Assembly (NCBI RefSeq): GCF_019311235.1
Contig: NZ_JAHWDF010000012.1
Span: forward strand, 34,397-98,396
Origin: Mesonia aestuariivivens
Lineage (GTDB): Bacteria > Bacteroidota > Bacteroidia > Flavobacteriales > Flavobacteriaceae
Direction of reading: 5' to 3'
DNA length: 64,000 nt
Part shown: in pieces, positions 62,092 to 64,000 of the stretch
Layout of the letters: every line of letters starts with the position of its first letter
Position numbering within the stretch: the stretch's first letter is position 1
Program-made: the position numbers and the translations under genes
Notes under the pieces: model-generated
What the model saw: only the letters and a program-made list of their open reading frames with translations
Database searches by the model: none
Told to the model about the DNA's origin: nothing

Positions 62092-62724
62092 ATGAAAATC
62101 ACCTGTGTCTCAGATACTCACAATCTTCACGAAAAAATTATTCTACCTACTGAAGGAGATGTAATTATTCATGCTGGAGACAGCACCGAAGGCGGAACCA
62201 AAAGAGAACTTAAAAATTTTCTGAAATGGTTTTCTGCATTACCATTTAAGCACAAAATATTTATAGCTGGCAATCATGATTTTTTTCTAGAAAACATTTC
62301 TGCCCCAGAACTTCACAGATTAATCCCTAAAAACGTAACCTATCTTAAAGATAACGGAATTACGATAGAAGGTGTTAAATTTTGGGGATCACCATACATC
62401 CCGTCTCAAGATAAATGGGCATTTACCAAACCAGTAAATAAAATGGAAGCACATTGGGAAAAAATTCCTGATAATGTTGATATTCTCATCACTCATACCC
62501 CACCTAAAGGTATTTTAGATGAAACCAATCGTCAAGTAGAAATTGGTTGTCCAGCATTAGCAAAAGAAATTTTGAACAAAAAACCAAAAGTTCATGTATT
62601 TGGTCATTTGCACGAAAACTACGGAACAGTAAAACTTCAATACACTACCTACATTAATGCTACTTCTTTTTTTAAAGACCTAAACTTCATTAACATGCCT
62701 ATAACACTAAACTTCACCAATTAA
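62092..62724 (+). CDS. Calcineurin-like metallophosphoesterase
   Basis: The 210-residue protein has the five metal-site motifs of the superfamily: SDTHNLHE at residues 7-14, HAGDSTEGG, GNHDFF, THTPPKGILD and FGHLHENYG. The order and the THTPPKG motif match the MPPED1/MPPED2-like group, whose members hydrolyse phosphodiesters such as cyclic nucleotides in vitro. There is no signal peptide, so it should be cytoplasmic. The natural substrate is unknown. Confidence 0.9.
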   Translation: MKITCVSDTHNLHEKIILPTEGDVIIHAGDSTEGGTKRELKNFLKWFSALPFKHKIFIAGNHDFFLENISAPELHRLIPKNVTYLKDNGITIEGVKFWGSPYIPSQDKWAFTKPVNKMEAHWEKIPDNVDILITHTPPKGILDETNRQVEIGCPALAKEILNKKPKVHVFGHLHENYGTVKLQYTTYINATSFFKDLNFINMPITLNFTN

Positions 62725-62831
62725 GCCAATTTTCCTAAAATAGAAGTTAATTATTTACTAATCAATATTTTATTATAACTTATTTAACAAACTATAGTTT
62801 AAATTTAAAAAGAATTATTAATTCTCTAACC

Positions 62832-63179
62832 ATGAAAACTACTTACGACAATCAAGAGATTATTCAAGAAATGAATAACCTAATTCATTTTAGTTGTACC
62901 GAAAATAATCAACAACTCGAAAAATTTCAAGAAGCTCTTATAAAAAAATATTTCGCAGCAGTAGAAGTAAAGATAGACAAACCTAATCAAGAAATTCACT
63001 TAAAACTTATGGTTAAAAAAGCGCAATACGCAAATGTTATTGTTAACTATAAAAATTTTGAAGAATTTTTAAAATCTTGTCTTGAAGACGATTTAGGCAA
63101 TTTAAGCTTTTACCAAAATATGCTTATGTTCTACAATATAAGCGGATCATTCTCTAAGGTTATGTACGAATTAGAATAA
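62832..63179 (+). CDS. Conserved-looking protein of unknown function
   Basis: The 115-residue product has no signal peptide or membrane segment. It reads as a helical start (residues 6-36), a beta pair (AVEVKIDKPNQEIHLKLMVKK) and a helical end with FEEFLKSCLEDDLGNLSFYQNMLMFYN. I do not recognise a domain. It follows the metallophosphoesterase gene by 107 bases, a gap that includes the 12-base palindrome AAACTATAGTTT at 62789-62800. The frame is uninterrupted and codon use is like its neighbours, so a real gene is likely. Confidence 0.6.
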   Translation: MKTTYDNQEIIQEMNNLIHFSCTENNQQLEKFQEALIKKYFAAVEVKIDKPNQEIHLKLMVKKAQYANVIVNYKNFEEFLKSCLEDDLGNLSFYQNMLMFYNISGSFSKVMYELE

Positions 63180-63424
63180 TGCTTGATTAATTATAGAAAG
63201 CATTCTACGCTCTACTCTCATTTTATGGAAATTTAGCTATTAAAAAATAGTATACTTTTCAAATCTAACTAAGACTCATTAAGAGTTAATTAAAATAGCT
63301 ATTGAAAAAAATCATAGGGATAAAACGAAGTTTTTAAATTTAGGGTTAGCTTTAAAATATCATTCAATACTACTGTAAATTAACAGGCAAAAGTTATGAA
63401 ATATAGATTTAGCCAAATCGCTAA
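63180..63424. other. Intergenic region without recognised features
   Basis: This 245-base gap lies between the 3' end of the 115-residue protein gene and the 3' end of the sigma factor remnant. I find no open frame of note, no clear hairpin terminator and no consensus promoter in it. The FecR and SusC-type genes that often follow FecI-like sigma genes are not here. Confidence 0.5.
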
Positions 63425-63879
63425 TTAATTCATAACAAAGAACATAAAAGCAATTAAAAGTTGCTCCCTAAGCAATCGTAATGCTCTTGACATATGATCT
63501 TCAACAGTTTTTTCAGAAATACCTGAAAATAAGGCAATTTCTTTATTTTAAGATTATCTTTTTGACGCAGCTTAAATACCTCTTTACATTTAGCTGGCAG
63601 ATTTTCAACTGCAATTTTTAATTTTTGTCGTCTTATATTAAGTGTTTCGCTACTTTCTGATTCTCCATCTAAAACAGCTTCTAAATGAATTTCATCTGAT
63701 ATCGAAATTTTTCTACGCTCTTTACGATAAATATCTATAAATAGATTTCGAGAAACAGTAAAAAGAAATGCTGAAATAATAGTATCACTTGGCAATTCTT
63801 TTCTTTTTCCCCAAAGCTTGATAAAACTCTGTTGCACAATATCTTCAGCAGAAATACGGTCTTTAGGGATAAATCTCAA
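63425..63879 (-). pseudogene. Broken ECF (FecI-like) RNA polymerase sigma factor
   Basis: The - strand encodes sigma-70 region 2 (ISAEDIVQQSFIKLW, FLFTVSRNLFIDIYRK) and the start of region 4 (LPAKCKEVFKLRQKDNL), then goes out of frame. Adding one A to the run at 63546-63549 restores the rest of region 4 (KNKEIALFSGISEKTVEDH, MSRALRLLREQLL) to a stop at 63425-63427. The first 25-30 residues of region 2 are also missing: the frame meets a stop at 63922-63924 with no ATG between. So the gene has both a one-base loss and a truncated start. A sequencing error could explain the first but not the second. Confidence 0.8.
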
Positions 63880-64000
63880 AAGTTGTGTGCGAATTGAAAT
63901 AATAGGTTGATTTTTGTTTTCTTAAATTAAAAGTATTGGAGGCCCTATATTGACTTACTTAAGATTTTATTACCAGAATTATTAATTACTCATTTTAAGC

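Noticed and set aside
1..64000. CRISPR arrays, tRNA or rRNA genes, prophage, toxin-antitoxin or defence islands
   Set aside because: No regularly spaced repeats, no tRNA cloverleaf in the short gaps, and no phage or defence protein among the reading frames.

Overview
The window is a chromosomal segment of an AT-rich member of the Bacteroidota, almost certainly a marine-type Flavobacteriaceae. The support is direct. It holds the type IX secretion translocon gene sprA, a PorP/SprF family protein, an alternative complex III (act) operon running into coxB-coxA, BamA with tandem OmpH/Skp genes, and promoters of the Bacteroidota form (TTG, 17-19 bases, TAnnTTTG). The genus cannot be fixed from the sequence alone.

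Layout. 1-5014 (+) is an envelope block: the 3' end of uppS, bamA, two OmpH/Skp genes and murI. 5011-6030 (-) is a lone PorP/SprF protein. 6259-12651 holds an Nfu iron-sulfur scaffold, a Pit phosphate transporter fused to a PhoU-like tail, a DUF255 thioredoxin-domain protein and an MscS channel. 12684-13684 is an IS1595-family insertion sequence, followed by a secreted protein of unknown function. 14452-20881 (-) is an efflux operon (ABC ATPase, two MacB-type permeases, HlyD/MacA adaptor, TolC) with tsaB at its end. 20978-26043 (-) is a cytochrome oxidase assembly region: ctaB, two subunit III genes and a subunit IV gene, then, after a terminator and a new promoter, a cysteine-free SCO-like protein, SCO, DUF420 and a small CxxC membrane protein.

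26261-28663 (-) holds two TonB-like proteins, a VanZ-like protein and gcvH. 28690-36541 (-) is sprA behind ruvA with a well-formed promoter. 36628-42257 (-) holds maeB and the compact ruvB-P450-queG operon. 42324-53968 (-) is actABCDEF-coxB-coxA, the genes for a fused quinol oxidation and oxygen reduction supercomplex. 54192-59169 has a small SPOR protein (+) and the rimP-nusA-infB operon (-), whose leader contains a terminator-like hairpin. 59332-63179 holds a Usp protein, an AsmA-like protein, a small membrane protein, a metallophosphoesterase and an unrecognised 115-residue protein. The window ends with a broken ECF sigma factor gene.

How the genes fit together. Three functional centres stand out: outer-membrane building and secretion (BamA, Skp, SprA, PorP, TonB), terminal respiration (Act complex, Cox subunits, haem O synthase, copper assembly factors), and core translation/transcription (RimP, NusA, IF-2). 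Most of the segment is core genome. I found no defence island, CRISPR array, prophage, tRNA or rRNA gene, and no clearly new multi-gene system. The most unusual items are regulatory or degenerative: hairpins very close to start codons (murI, rimP), a terminator inside a convergent gene (tsaB), a probable leaderless ruvB mRNA, a transposase with an altered putative catalytic residue, and a sigma factor pseudogene. No gap between genes exceeds 300 bases; the longest are 6031-6258, 53969-54191 and 63180-63424.
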